A stretch of DNA of 64,000 bases from Streptomyces sp. TBY4 (GCF_024213195.1 NZ_JANAVF010000001.1:372001-436000); one strand, 5' to 3'; shown: positions 1 through 8,247, counted from the stretch's first letter. Program-made: numbers and translations. Notes: generated by a model not told the origin, from the sequence alone.

Positions 1-832
1 CCACCGCCGGTGACACGGACACCGGTTCGGCGAGCACGGCCGCCTGAGCCGCGGCCGCGAGGTCCCGCCGGTGCGCGTACCGGCCCGGCGGGATCCGCGG
101 CAGCAGCCGCACCTCGGCGCGCACCCCGCGGGCCCGCGCGATCCGCCACAGCGAGGCGGTCAGCGGATCGTCCCCGACGAAGGCGGGCGCCCCGGCCGGC
201 CCCCCGTCGTCGAGCAGGTAGCTGATCCGTACGGGCTGTACGGGCACCCGCGCGTCCAGCGCCGCCTGGAACGCGGCGCGGCGGAAGGGGCCCTGCGCGC
301 GCCCGCACCAGGTGGAGCCCTCGGGGTAGACGGTGACGCGGTCCCCGTCGAGCAGGGCCCGGGTGAGCAGGCCGACGGTGGCGGGCAGGCCGCGGAGCCG
401 GTCGCGTTCGATGAAGAGGGTGCCGGCCTGCCGGGACAGCGGTCCGAGGACCGGCCAGCTGCGGATGTCGCTCTTGGCCAGCATCCGGGAGGGCAGGACG
501 GCGGCGACGAGCGGGATGTCCAGCCAGGAGATGTGGTTGGCGACGATCAGCCGGCCGCCACCGGGGCCGGGGCCCGGTGGCGGGCCTGGGGCCCCGTGCA
601 CGGTGATCCGCAGGCCGAAGGCGCCCAGCAGGGCGGCCGCCCAGGCCCGTACCAGCACGTGCCGGGCCCGCTCCGGCAGCAGCCGCAGCGGCGGGGCGCC
701 CAGGATCCCGAGCAGGATCAGGGCGACGGCGACGGCGAGCCGCAGGACCGCGCGCGGCACGCTCGCGGTGCGCCCCTGGTGGCCGGCGCAGTCCGCGGGG
801 GTGCAGGGCGAGGTGGGGAGCCAGGCGCTCAT
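1..832 (-). CDS. 1-acyl-sn-glycerol-3-phosphate acyltransferase (PlsC family), 3' end cut by window edge
   Basis: This membrane enzyme should move an acyl chain from acyl-ACP or acyl-CoA onto a lysolipid. The reverse strand reads open from ATG at 832 to the window edge without a stop, so the C-terminus is missing. A hydrophobic N-terminal stretch (about residues 30-60) is followed by the acyltransferase motifs NHISWLD (HX4D catalytic pair) and YPEGST. The ATG overlaps the stop of the upstream GNAT gene by 4 bases (ATGA), so the two are translationally coupled. A PF13444-type GNAT followed by a PlsC-type enzyme is the OlsB/OlsA arrangement for ornithine lipids. The lyso-ornithine-lipid substrate is therefore an inference from context; lysophosphatidate is the alternative. 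Confidence 0.85.
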   Translation of the reverse strand, partial: MSAWLPTSPCTPADCAGHQGRTASVPRAVLRLAVAVALILLGILGAPPLRLLPERARHVLVRAWAAALLGAFGLRITVHGAPGPPPGPGPGGGRLIVANHISWLDIPLVAAVLPSRMLAKSDIRSWPVLGPLSRQAGTLFIERDRLRGLPATVGLLTRALLDGDRVTVYPEGSTWCGRAQGPFRRAAFQAALDARVPVQPVRISYLLDDGGPAGAPAFVGDDPLTASLWRIARARGVRAEVRLLPRIPPGRYAHRRDLAAAAQAAVLAEPVSVSPAV

Positions 833-1722
833 GCGGACGGGGCGAGCGAGAGGAAGTGCTTGAGGTAGCGGGGGTTGGTCCGCCGCAGGGAGAGCAGGAC
901 GTACAGGTCGGCGCAGCCGAACTCGGCGTCCAGGGCGGGCTCGCCGCAGACCCAGGCGCCGAGGCGCAGGTAGCCGCGCAGCAGCGGGGGCAGCTCCATC
1001 CGGTCGGGGAACTCGATGCCCTCGGGGCTCCAGGGGAGGTGCGGGGTGACCCGGTACTCGACGGGGGCGAGGCTGCGGGTGAGGACGTTCTCCCGGGTGG
1101 CGGCGGCCAGCACCCCGCCGTCGGAGAGCGGTATGGAGCAGCAGCCGGCGAGCCAGTTGTGCCCGGAGCGGTCCATGTAGCGGGCGAGGCCGGCCCAGAT
1201 GAGGGCGATGACGGCGCCGTTGCGGTGGTCGGGGTGGACGCAGGAGCGGCCCACCTCGACCAGGTCGGGGCGGATGGCTGCGAGCGCGGAGAGGTCGAAC
1301 TCGCCCTCGGAGTAGAGGCGTCCGGCGACGGCGGCGCGCTCGGGGGGCAGCAGCCGGTAGGTGCCGACGACCTGCCCGGTCTCCTCGTCCAGGACGAGGA
1401 GGTGGTCGCAGTAGGCGTCGAAGGCGTCGGAGTCCAGGCCCGGCTCGGGGCCGTCGAGGCGGGCGCCGAGCTCCCCGGCGAAGACCTGGTGGCGCAGCCG
1501 CTGGGCGGCGCGCACCTCGTCCTCGTTGCGGGCGAGGCGGACGGCGTAGTGGGGTGCGGGGGCGTCCGCCGCCTGCGGGGCGGGCCCCGGGTCGGAGGAG
1601 AGGACAGAGGCGGAGGAGAGGACCGGGGCGGGGGCAACGGCGGAGGCGGGGGGAGCGACCGAAGCGGCGGGAGCGACCGAAGCGACGGGAAGGACGGACG
1701 GGGACAGGGGGGCGATGGTCAT
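829..1722 (-). CDS. GNAT-fold N-acyltransferase, OlsB-like (ornithine lipid synthesis)
   Basis: The 297-residue protein has a low-complexity Ala/Val/Pro/Ser N-terminus (about residues 1-55) and then an acyltransferase domain. That domain contains RLRHQVFAGELG, DHLLVLDEETGQVVGTYRLL and VEVGRSCVHPDHRNG, as in the hemolysin-like PF13444 family that includes L-ornithine N(alpha)-acyltransferases. OlsB enzymes attach a 3-hydroxyacyl chain from ACP to ornithine. The ATG follows an AGGAG site, and the stop overlaps the start of the PlsC-like gene. The repetitive N-terminus is unusual for the family and may be a disordered extension. Ornithine as acceptor is inferred from the gene pair. Confidence 0.8.
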   Translation of the reverse strand: MTIAPLSPSVLPVASVAPAASVAPPASAVAPAPVLSSASVLSSDPGPAPQAADAPAPHYAVRLARNEDEVRAAQRLRHQVFAGELGARLDGPEPGLDSDAFDAYCDHLLVLDEETGQVVGTYRLLPPERAAVAGRLYSEGEFDLSALAAIRPDLVEVGRSCVHPDHRNGAVIALIWAGLARYMDRSGHNWLAGCCSIPLSDGGVLAAATRENVLTRSLAPVEYRVTPHLPWSPEGIEFPDRMELPPLLRGYLRLGAWVCGEPALDAEFGCADLYVLLSLRRTNPRYLKHFLSLAPSA

Positions 1723-1744
1723 GACGGCTCCTGGTCCGGCACGG

Positions 1745-1777
1745 GAAGCCAGGCCGGCAGGTGTGTGGCCTGGCTTC
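1745..1777. terminator. Perfect 11-bp hairpin between the sugar-binding lipoprotein and acyltransferase genes
   Basis: GAAGCCAGGCC (1745-1755) and GGCCTGGCTTC (1767-1777) form a perfect stem around an 11-base loop. Both flanking genes read leftward, so the hairpin probably ends or attenuates the transcript of the sugar-binding lipoprotein before the acyltransferase pair. Confidence 0.55.
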
Positions 1778-1909
1778 TTTACTTCTTCCGTGACCGGCTG
1801 GATTCGACATGGCCGCTTCGCGGCCCTCGGATGTGCGGAGGCTGAACTCGGCGGGCGGCCCCTCCGGGGCGCTGTCCCGCCCGCCCCGTCCTCCCCTCGG
1901 GCCCCGGGG

Positions 1910-3169
1910 TCAGCGGTCGGAGCTGAGGACCTTGCTGATGGTGTCGGAGGCCGCCTTCGCGGCCTGCTGGGGGTTCTGGCCGGTGAGGACGGCCGTCATG
2001 AAGGGCTTGATGGGGTTCTGGGCCTCGACCTCGGCCCAGCGGGGGGACTGCGGGGTGGCGCGGCCCTGGGCGGCGCCGGGGGCCATCGCCGTGGCACCCT
2101 CGTTGCCCTCGACGATGTGCGCGAGGGTGGTCTTGTTGGGTACGTAGCTCATCTCGCGGGCGAGCTCGGTCTGCCACTTCTCGCTGACCAGGGCCGTGAT
2201 CACGTCGACGGCCTGTCTGCGCTGCTTCGTCTTCTCGGGGATGATCAGGTCCGAGCCTCCGGTGAAGACCGAGCCCACCTTGTCGGCGGTCTTGCCGGGG
2301 ATCGGGAAGAAGCCGAGCTTGCCCTTGAGCTCCGGGTTCGCGGCCTCGATGGCGGCGGCCTGGCCGGGCGGGGCGATGATCTGGGCGATCCCGCCGCGGG
2401 CGAAGACGTCGGACTGCGGGGGCGTCTCCTCGTCGGCGTCCTTGGGGCCGTCGCCGAGGGCCTGGAGCTGCTTGTAGAACTCCATTCCCGCCAGGGCCTT
2501 CTCCTCGTCGAGGGCGCCGAGCCACTGGCCGCTGCTCTCGACGGCGAGTTCGCCGCCCTCGTCCCAGACGAACCCCGCGAGGACGTACCAGTTCTGCCCT
2601 GCGAGGTAGATGCCCTGCTGGGTGCCCTTGTCGAGCTTCTGCGTGGCCTGGATCCATTCCTGGCGGGTCTTGATCGGCGCCTTGACCCCGGCGTTCGCGA
2701 AGAGGTCCTTGTTGTAGATCACCACGCGGTTGGCGGCGTACCACGGGACGCCGAACTGGGCACCGCGGACCTTTCCGGGCTCGGAGAGACCCTTCAGCCA
2801 GTCCTTGCCGTCCCACTCGCGCAGGGCCTCCAGGGTGAGTTCGGAGACTCCGCCGCCCTCCACGTACTGGGCGACCTGGGTGTTGCCCACCTCGATGACG
2901 TCGGCGCTCTCCTCGCTCTTGCCCGCCAGGACGGCGTTGACCTTGTCCCCGATGCCCTTCCACTCCTGGATCTTCACTTCGAGGTCCACGCCCGGGTGTT
3001 CCTTCTCGAAGGTGGTCGTGAACTTGCCTATGAACTCCTCGGAGGCGCTGCCCTTCATCAGCCAGAGCGTCACCTTCTGCGCACCTCCGCCCGACCCGGT
3101 GAGACTGCAGCCGGTGAGGGCAGTCGCGGCCGCGAGCGCGGTGGACACGGCGAGGAAGCGCATCTTCAC
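1910..3169 (-). CDS. ABC-transporter sugar-binding lipoprotein (family 1 solute-binding protein), orphan
   Basis: The 419-residue exported lipoprotein begins MKMRFLAVSTALAAATALTGC, a signal peptide with lipobox LTGC. The mature part has the extracellular solute-binding family 1 pattern (VTLWLMKGSASEEFIGKF, TTFEKEHPGVDLEV, PWYAANRVVIYNKDLF). Such proteins deliver mono- or oligosaccharides to an ABC permease at the membrane. The start is GTG with AGAAGG upstream. No permease or ATPase genes are adjacent, so it must use a permease encoded elsewhere. A DasR-like inverted repeat lies 41 bases upstream (3210-3225), which suggests GntR-type control and possibly amino-sugar uptake. The sugar cannot be read from the sequence. 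Confidence 0.9.
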   Translation of the reverse strand: MKMRFLAVSTALAAATALTGCSLTGSGGGAQKVTLWLMKGSASEEFIGKFTTTFEKEHPGVDLEVKIQEWKGIGDKVNAVLAGKSEESADVIEVGNTQVAQYVEGGGVSELTLEALREWDGKDWLKGLSEPGKVRGAQFGVPWYAANRVVIYNKDLFANAGVKAPIKTRQEWIQATQKLDKGTQQGIYLAGQNWYVLAGFVWDEGGELAVESSGQWLGALDEEKALAGMEFYKQLQALGDGPKDADEETPPQSDVFARGGIAQIIAPPGQAAAIEAANPELKGKLGFFPIPGKTADKVGSVFTGGSDLIIPEKTKQRRQAVDVITALVSEKWQTELAREMSYVPNKTTLAHIVEGNEGATAMAPGAAQGRATPQSPRWAEVEAQNPIKPFMTAVLTGQNPQQAAKAASDTISKVLSSDR

Positions 3170-3209
3170 GAGGGGTCACCTTCTGGGGATAGGTCTCAGA
3201 TGGCTTGAA

Positions 3210-3225
3210 ATTGGCATAGACCAAT
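3210..3225. promoter_or_regulatory. DasR/GntR-like operator (dre-like inverted repeat)
   Basis: ATTGGCATAGACCAAT is a 16-bp inverted repeat with perfect 5-bp arms. Read on the minus strand its core TGGTCTATGCCA matches the published DasR consensus core TGGTCTAGACCA at 10 of 12 positions. It lies just upstream of the GTG of the sugar-binding lipoprotein. Binding by DasR itself is inferred; another HutC-type GntR regulator is possible. Confidence 0.5.
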
Positions 3226-3335
3226 GGGTGGGTCAAGGGGGTATCGCTATGGATTGTTCACGCAAAGTTCGCGGATCCGGACTTACTGGGGCACCGTAGA
3301 ACAAGGCAACAGCCGCCCAGTGTCGGGAGACCCCC

Positions 3336-3551
3336 ATGTCCAATCACACGTACCGGGTGACCGAGATCGTGGGCACGTCCCACGAAGGCATCGACCAAGC
3401 CATCCGCAACGGCATCGCCCGCGCGGGCGAAACGCTGCACAACCTGGACTGGCTGGAAGTCGTGCAGATCAGGGGCCACATCGAGAACGGCGAGATCGCG
3501 CACTACCAGGTGGGGATCAAGGTCGGCTTCCGCCTCGACGCCGAGGCCTGA
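3336..3551 (+). CDS. Dodecin (small flavin-binding protein)
   Basis: The 71-residue protein is of standard dodecin length. MSNHTYRVTEIVGTS, the helix EGIDQAIRNGIARAGETL and the strand WLEVVQIRGHIENGEIAHYQ match the dodecin fold, a one-helix, three-strand unit that assembles as a dodecamer and stores riboflavin or FMN. The Trp in NLDWLEV is in the position that stacks on the isoalloxazine ring in known dodecins. GGGAGA lies 8 bases before the ATG. It is monocistronic: a hairpin follows and the next gene converges. Confidence 0.93.
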   Translation: MSNHTYRVTEIVGTSHEGIDQAIRNGIARAGETLHNLDWLEVVQIRGHIENGEIAHYQVGIKVGFRLDAEA

Positions 3552-3597
3552 GCACGTCGCCCCACCGCCCCGCCCTGCCCCTCCCCGGGTCGCTACG

Positions 3598-3623
3598 GGA
3601 CTCCCGGGCCCCCTCGGGAGTCC
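3598..3623. terminator. Bidirectional hairpin between dodecin and HAD phosphatase genes
   Basis: GGACTCCCG (3598-3606) and CGGGAGTCC (3615-3623) pair perfectly over 9 bp around an 8-base loop. The site lies in the gap between two converging genes. Confidence 0.65.
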
Positions 3624-3630
3624 GCGGGGC

Positions 3631-4125
3631 TCAGGTGCGCCCCTCGCCCTCCTGTGCGTCCTTGAGCTCCGGAGCGTCCGCCGCCCAGTCCGCCAGGACC
3701 ACCCGGAAGCCCGCCGCGCGCGCCGCCCGGCAGACCAGTTCGTCGTCGTCCACCAGCATCCGCACCTCGCGGCCCCGCGCGATCCGCTGGAGGACCTCCA
3801 GCTTGGTCGTCCGGGCGGGCCGCCGGTCCTGGTTGCCGCGCATCCACAGCCGCCCCTCGGGCAGCCCGTGCCGGCCGAGCCACTCCTCCGTGTCCGCGCG
3901 GCACCGCTCCGGGCGGCCGGTGAGGTACGTGACCTCGCAGTCGGCCGCGCTCTCCACCGCGAGCGCGATCCCGCGGGCGAGGGGCGGATCGGCCGGGGCC
4001 GCGCCGAAGAAGCCGCTCCAGTCGCGCGGCCGGCGCTCCAGGAAGTGCTGGCGGTGTGCGGTGTCGGCCAGGGTGTTGTCGATGTCGAAGACGGCCAGGG
4101 GCCTGCGGTTCTGAGTCTCGGTCAC
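3631..4125 (-). CDS. HAD-superfamily phosphatase
   Basis: The 164-residue single-domain HAD protein carries motif I FDIDNTLADT near residue 14, with the Asp nucleophile and the second Asp acid/base. Motif II is YLTGRPERCRADTEEWL, and the acidic MLVDDDELVCRAA is in the motif IV position. The layout resembles the phosphatase half of polynucleotide kinase/3'-phosphatase and small acid phosphatases. There is no cap domain. The start is GTG overlapping a GGGGTG sequence. It is divergent from the LLM oxidoreductase, and nothing nearby reveals its substrate. Confidence 0.8.
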   Translation of the reverse strand: MTETQNRRPLAVFDIDNTLADTAHRQHFLERRPRDWSGFFGAAPADPPLARGIALAVESAADCEVTYLTGRPERCRADTEEWLGRHGLPEGRLWMRGNQDRRPARTTKLEVLQRIARGREVRMLVDDDELVCRAARAAGFRVVLADWAADAPELKDAQEGEGRT

Positions 4126-4213
4126 CCCGCCAGCCTAAGCAGCGACGGCCCGCGGACGGCCGCCGCCCACGGGGCCCGGGGAATCCTGACGGCCGCCCGG
4201 CGTTGATCAGTGT

Positions 4214-5269
4214 GTGATCCGCACACTTTCGATACTCGACCGGTCCCGCACCCGCGAGGGACACCCCGCCGCCCAGGCCCTGCGCGACACCGTGGAGCTC
4301 GCGCGCGCGGCCGAGCGGCTCGGGTACAGCAGGTTCTGGGTCTCCGAGCACCACAGCGTGCCCGGGGTCGCCGGGTCCGCGCCCACCGTGCTCGCCGCCG
4401 CCGTGGCCGGGGCGACCGCGCGGATCCGCGTCGGGACCGGCGGCGTGATGCTGCCCAACCACCAGCCGCTGGTCGTCGCGGAGCAGTTCGGGGTCCTGGA
4501 GGCGCTGTTCCCCGGCCGGATCGACATGGGGCTCGGCCGCTCGGTCGGCTTCACCGGCGGGATCCGCCGCGCGCTCGGGCGGGACACCGCCGACGCCGAC
4601 CGGTTCGAGGAGCAGCTCGCGGAACTGCTGGGCTGGCTCGACGGCTCCCAGCGGGCGCACCCCGAGGTGCACGCCCGCCCGGCGGAGGGGATGCGGATCC
4701 CGGCGTACGTGCTGGCCACCGGCGAGGGGGCGGGGATCGCGGCCCGCGCCGGACTGCCCCTGGTCGTCGGGGACCTGCGGACCCGGGCCCGGGTCACGGA
4801 GGTCATCACGGCGTACCGCGAGCAGTTCCGGCCCTCCCCCTGGGGTGCACGGCCCCACGTCGTGGTCTCCGGGACGGTCGCGGTGGCCGCCACCGCCGAG
4901 GCCGCCCGGCGGATCCTGGTGCCGGAGGCGTGGGCGGTCGCGCACTCCCGCACCCGGGGCAGTTTCCCCCCGCTCCTCCCGGCCGAGGAGGTCGAGGCGC
5001 TCCCCATGAGCCCCAAGGAGCGGGAGCTGTACGAGGGCGCCCTCGCCGGACACATCCACGGCACGGAGGAGCAGGTCGCGGCCGAGCTGACCGAGGTCGC
5101 GGAGCTGACCGGGGCGGACGAGCTGCTGGTCACCACGTCGACGTACGACCGGACGGCGCTGCTGGACTCCTTCGGCCGACTCGCCCGGCTCACGGGCCTC
5201 ACGGGCCCCACAGGCCTCGCAGAGCCCACGGAACGCACGGGCGGGCAGCCCGCCGACCCCGGCCACTAA
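4214..5269 (+). CDS. LLM-class flavin-dependent oxidoreductase (MsnO8-like)
   Basis: The 351-residue luciferase-like monooxygenase has ILDRSRTREGHPAAQALRDT at the N-terminus, RFWVSEHHSVPGVAGSAP around residue 40 and RIRVGTGGVMLPNHQPLVVA. These are the markers of the FMN/F420 TIM-barrel LLM family, especially the MsnO8 subgroup. It oxidises an unknown substrate with reduced flavin. The start is GTG at 4214 with only a weak ribosome site. The gene ends 10 bases before the UvrA-like gene in the same direction, so they may be co-transcribed, although the second gene also has a candidate promoter of its own. Confidence 0.88.
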   Translation: MIRTLSILDRSRTREGHPAAQALRDTVELARAAERLGYSRFWVSEHHSVPGVAGSAPTVLAAAVAGATARIRVGTGGVMLPNHQPLVVAEQFGVLEALFPGRIDMGLGRSVGFTGGIRRALGRDTADADRFEEQLAELLGWLDGSQRAHPEVHARPAEGMRIPAYVLATGEGAGIAARAGLPLVVGDLRTRARVTEVITAYREQFRPSPWGARPHVVVSGTVAVAATAEAARRILVPEAWAVAHSRTRGSFPPLLPAEEVEALPMSPKERELYEGALAGHIHGTEEQVAAELTEVAELTGADELLVTTSTYDRTALLDSFGRLARLTGLTGPTGLAEPTERTGGQPADPGH

Positions 5270-5272
5270 ACT
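5267..5272 (+). promoter_or_regulatory. Candidate -10 element for a leaderless UvrA-like mRNA
   Basis: TAAACT overlaps the stop codon of the LLM gene and ends 7 bases before the ATG of the UvrA-like gene. A transcript started from it would begin at or next to the ATG. No good -35 was seen, so this rests on the -10 match and spacing only. Confidence 0.35.
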
Positions 5273-5279
5273 AGGACGA

Positions 5280-7697
5280 ATGCACCAGCCCGCCACGCCG
5301 TCCACCCAGCAGACCCAGCAGACCCACGATCCCTACGTCCGCGTCCGCGGCGCCCGGGAGCACAATCTGCGCGGGGTGGACGTGGACGTTCCGCGGGACG
5401 CGCTGACCGTGTTCACCGGGGTCTCCGGCTCCGGCAAGAGCTCGCTGGCGTTCGGCACGCTCTTCGCCGAGGCCCAGCGCCGGTACTTCGAGTCCGTGGC
5501 CCCGTACGCCCGGCGCCTGATCCACCAGATCGGCGCGCCGAAGGTCGACTCCGTCACCGGGCTCCCGCCGGCCGTCTCGCTGGAGCAGCGACGCTCCTCC
5601 CCCGGGTCCCGGTCCTCGGTCGGGACGGTGACCATGCTGTCCAACTCGCTGCGGATGCTGTACTCGCGGGCCGGCTGCTATCCGCCGGGCGCCGAGCGCC
5701 TCGACTCCGACGCCTTCTCCCCCAACACCGCCGCCGGGGCCTGCCCTTCCTGCCACGGACTCGGCCGCGTGCACACCACCAGCGAAGAACTGCTGGTGCC
5801 GGACCGCGACCTGTCGATCCGTCAAGGCGCCATCGCCGCCTGGCCGGGCGCCTGGCAGGGCAAGAACCTGCGCGATATCCTGGAGGCCCTCGGCCACGAC
5901 GTGGACGCGCCCTGGCGGGAGCTGCCGGCGGCCGACCGCGAGTGGATCCTGTTCACCGGGGAGCAGCCGGTGGTGACGGTGCATCCGGTGCGGGAGGCCG
6001 ACCGGATCCAACGGCCCTACCAGGGCACGTACATGAGCGCCCACCGGTACGTGATGCGGACCTTCTCCGACAGCAAGAGCCTCACCCTGCGGGCCCGCGC
6101 CGAGAAGTTCCTCCACCATGCGCCCTGCCCGGCGTGCGAGGGCAGGCGGCTGCGCCCCGAGGCCCTGGCCGTGACCTTCGCGGGCCGCACGATCGCGGAG
6201 CTGGCGGGGCTGGCGCTGACGGAGCTGGACGGTGTACTGGCCACCGCGCGCGGCGGCGGCGAGGCGTCCCGGGTGCTCACGGAGGACCTGCGCTCCCGGA
6301 TCGGCCCGGTCACCGAGCTGGGGCTGGGCTACCTGAGCCTGGACCGCGGCGCCCCGACCCTGTCCGCGGGCGAGCTGCAACGGCTGCGGCTGGCCACGCA
6401 GTTGCGTTCGGGTCTGTTCGGGGTGGTGTACGTGCTGGACGAGCCGTCGGCGGGGCTGCACCCGGCCGACACGGAGGCGCTGCTCGGTGTCCTGGACCGG
6501 CTCAAGGAGGCCGGGAACACGCTGTTCGTGGTGGAGCACGATCTGGCCGTGGTGCGGCACGCGGACTGGCTGGTGGACGTGGGCCCGCTGGCCGGGGAGC
6601 ACGGCGGAAGGGTGCTGCACAGCGGCCCCCCGGAGGCACTGGCGACGGTGGCGGAATCGGCGACGGCCCGGTACCTCTTCGGGGACCGCCGGCCGGAGGA
6701 GCCGCGCACGGCGGACCCGCGGAAGGCGACCGGGTCCATCCGGCTCAGCGGTGTCGACCGGCACAACCTGCGGGACGTGGCGGCGGAGTTCCCGCTCGGG
6801 GTGTTCACGGCGGTGACCGGGGTGTCCGGGTCCGGGAAGTCCACGCTGGTGGGACAGGCGCTCGCCCGTGAGGTCCACGAGCGGCTGGCGGAGCCGGAGT
6901 TCCCGGTGCGGCGGCTGGTGGAGGTGGACCAGAAGCCGATCGGCCGGACCCCGCGCTCCAACCTGGCCACGTACACGGGGCTGTTCGACGTGGTCCGCCG
7001 GCTCTTCACGGCGGCGCCGGAGGCGAAGTCGCGGGGCTGGAAGGCGGGCCGCTTCTCCTTCAACGTGCCGGGCGGCCGGTGCGAGGCCTGCCAGGGCGAG
7101 GGCTTCGTCTCGGTGGAGCTGCTGTTCCTGCCGAGCACGTACGCCCCCTGCCCGGAGTGCGCGGGGGCCCGGTACAACTCCGAGACCCTGGAGGTCCGTC
7201 ACTCGGGGCTGAACATCGCCGAGGTGCTCGCGCTGACGGTGGAGTCGGCGGCCTCCTTCTTCGCCGGGGTCCCGGCGGCGGCCCGCAGCCTCGGCGCGCT
7301 GTCCGACATCGGCCTGGGGTACCTGCGGCTGGGGCAGCCCGCCACGGAGCTGTCGGGGGGCGAGGCGCAGCGCATCAAGCTGGCGACGGAGCTCCAGCGG
7401 GTGCGCGGCGATCACACCCTGTACCTGCTGGACGAGCCGACCACCGGGCTCCATCCGGCCGATGTCACGGTGCTGCTGCGGCAGTTGCACGGCCTGGTGG
7501 ACGCCGGGCATTCGGTGGTGGTCGTGGAGCACGACATGGCGGTGGTGGCGGGCGCCGACTGGGTCATCGACCTGGGGCCGGGCGGCGGTGCGGAGGGCGG
7601 CCGGGTGGTGGCCGCGGGCACACCGGCCGAGGTGGCCCGCGCCACGGGCAGCCGTACGGCGCCCTACCTGGCGCGGGCCCTGGCGGCGGGACGGTAG
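5280..7697 (+). CDS. Class II UvrA-like ABC ATPase (excinuclease paralogue / drug-resistance type)
   Basis: The 805-residue protein has two UvrA-type ATPase modules. Walker A motifs are TGVSGSGKSSLAFGTL (about residue 46) and TGVSGSGKSTLVGQAL (about residue 518). Signatures are LSAGELQRLRLA and LSGGEAQRIKLA, and Walker B motifs VYVLDEPSAGL and LYLLDEPTTGL. Zinc motifs CPSCHGLGRVH and CEACQGEGF/CPECAGARY are present. It is about 140 residues shorter than canonical UvrA: after the first ATPase loop it lacks the first zinc hook and UvrB-binding insertion. This is the layout of UvrA2 and DrrC-type proteins, which bind or clear DNA-damaging drugs without the normal UvrB handover. A role in self-protection is inferred. 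Confidence 0.92.
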   Translation: MHQPATPSTQQTQQTHDPYVRVRGAREHNLRGVDVDVPRDALTVFTGVSGSGKSSLAFGTLFAEAQRRYFESVAPYARRLIHQIGAPKVDSVTGLPPAVSLEQRRSSPGSRSSVGTVTMLSNSLRMLYSRAGCYPPGAERLDSDAFSPNTAAGACPSCHGLGRVHTTSEELLVPDRDLSIRQGAIAAWPGAWQGKNLRDILEALGHDVDAPWRELPAADREWILFTGEQPVVTVHPVREADRIQRPYQGTYMSAHRYVMRTFSDSKSLTLRARAEKFLHHAPCPACEGRRLRPEALAVTFAGRTIAELAGLALTELDGVLATARGGGEASRVLTEDLRSRIGPVTELGLGYLSLDRGAPTLSAGELQRLRLATQLRSGLFGVVYVLDEPSAGLHPADTEALLGVLDRLKEAGNTLFVVEHDLAVVRHADWLVDVGPLAGEHGGRVLHSGPPEALATVAESATARYLFGDRRPEEPRTADPRKATGSIRLSGVDRHNLRDVAAEFPLGVFTAVTGVSGSGKSTLVGQALAREVHERLAEPEFPVRRLVEVDQKPIGRTPRSNLATYTGLFDVVRRLFTAAPEAKSRGWKAGRFSFNVPGGRCEACQGEGFVSVELLFLPSTYAPCPECAGARYNSETLEVRHSGLNIAEVLALTVESAASFFAGVPAAARSLGALSDIGLGYLRLGQPATELSGGEAQRIKLATELQRVRGDHTLYLLDEPTTGLHPADVTVLLRQLHGLVDAGHSVVVVEHDMAVVAGADWVIDLGPGGGAEGGRVVAAGTPAEVARATGSRTAPYLARALAAGR

Positions 7698-7708
7698 CCG
7701 GCGCGCCC

Positions 7709-7775
7709 GGTCACGCGGCCGGGTTCACGCGTACGGTCACGCGGCCGGGTTCACGCGTACGGTCACGCGGCCGGG
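7709..7775. repeat. 26-bp tandem repeat, 2.6 copies, at the 3' end of the cupin gene
   Basis: Units start at 7709, 7735 and 7761 (the last partial). The unit begins GGTCACGCGGCCGGGTTCAC and ends GCGTAC. The first two copies are identical. The third covers the stop codon and final Ala codons of the cupin gene, so the array looks like a local duplication of that gene's 3' end into the gap with the UvrA-like gene. Confidence 0.8.
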
Positions 7776-8134
7776 GGCTTCGCGAAGTCCCCGTAGCCCT
7801 GCCAGTCGAGGACGACGCACGGCTCTTCGCCGAGCACCCAGGCGTCGTGGCCCGGGTCGACCTGGATGAAGTCCCCGGGCTGCGCCTCGATGCTCTCACC
7901 GTCGTCCATGACGATCTTGAGCCGGCCGCTGACGATGTAGCCCACGTGGGCGGCTTCGCAGCTGTCGGTCTGCGCGATGGGCTTGATGTGCTGCGACCAC
8001 TGCCACCCGGGCTCGAACACGGCCCGGCCGACCGGCCCGCCGTCGGTGTTGAGCAGGTCGAGCCTGCCCTTGCCGTCCTCGAACCGGCGTGTCTCGTCAG
8101 CGGAATCGAAGCCCCTTCGGACGATTCCCGTCAT
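7763..8134 (-). CDS. Cupin-domain protein
   Basis: This is a 123-residue single cupin barrel. Motif 1 is WQWSQHIKPIAQTDSCEAAH and motif 2 covers VGYIVSGRLKIVMDDGES followed by QPGDFIQVDPGHDAWVLGEE. The His/Asp/His pattern could bind one metal ion. ATG at 8134 was chosen because GGGAGG lies 8 bases upstream; the longer frame to 8173 has no ribosome site. Such proteins act as sensors, isomerases or dioxygenases, and the function here is unknown. It converges on the UvrA-like gene. Confidence 0.85.
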   Translation of the reverse strand: MTGIVRRGFDSADETRRFEDGKGRLDLLNTDGGPVGRAVFEPGWQWSQHIKPIAQTDSCEAAHVGYIVSGRLKIVMDDGESIEAQPGDFIQVDPGHDAWVLGEEPCVVLDWQGYGDFAKPPAA

Positions 8135-8247
8135 GATCGTCGACCTCCCGGCACACGACTGCCCCGAGTCCACTTCTCAGCGTACGCCCGTACCGCGCGG
8201 TCCTCGCGGCGTCCCGGCGCGAGGACCGCGCCGGTGCTGTGCCGGTG

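Noticed and set aside
7709..7775. CRISPR-like array
   Set aside because: The units are directly adjacent without spacers, there are fewer than three copies and no cas genes.
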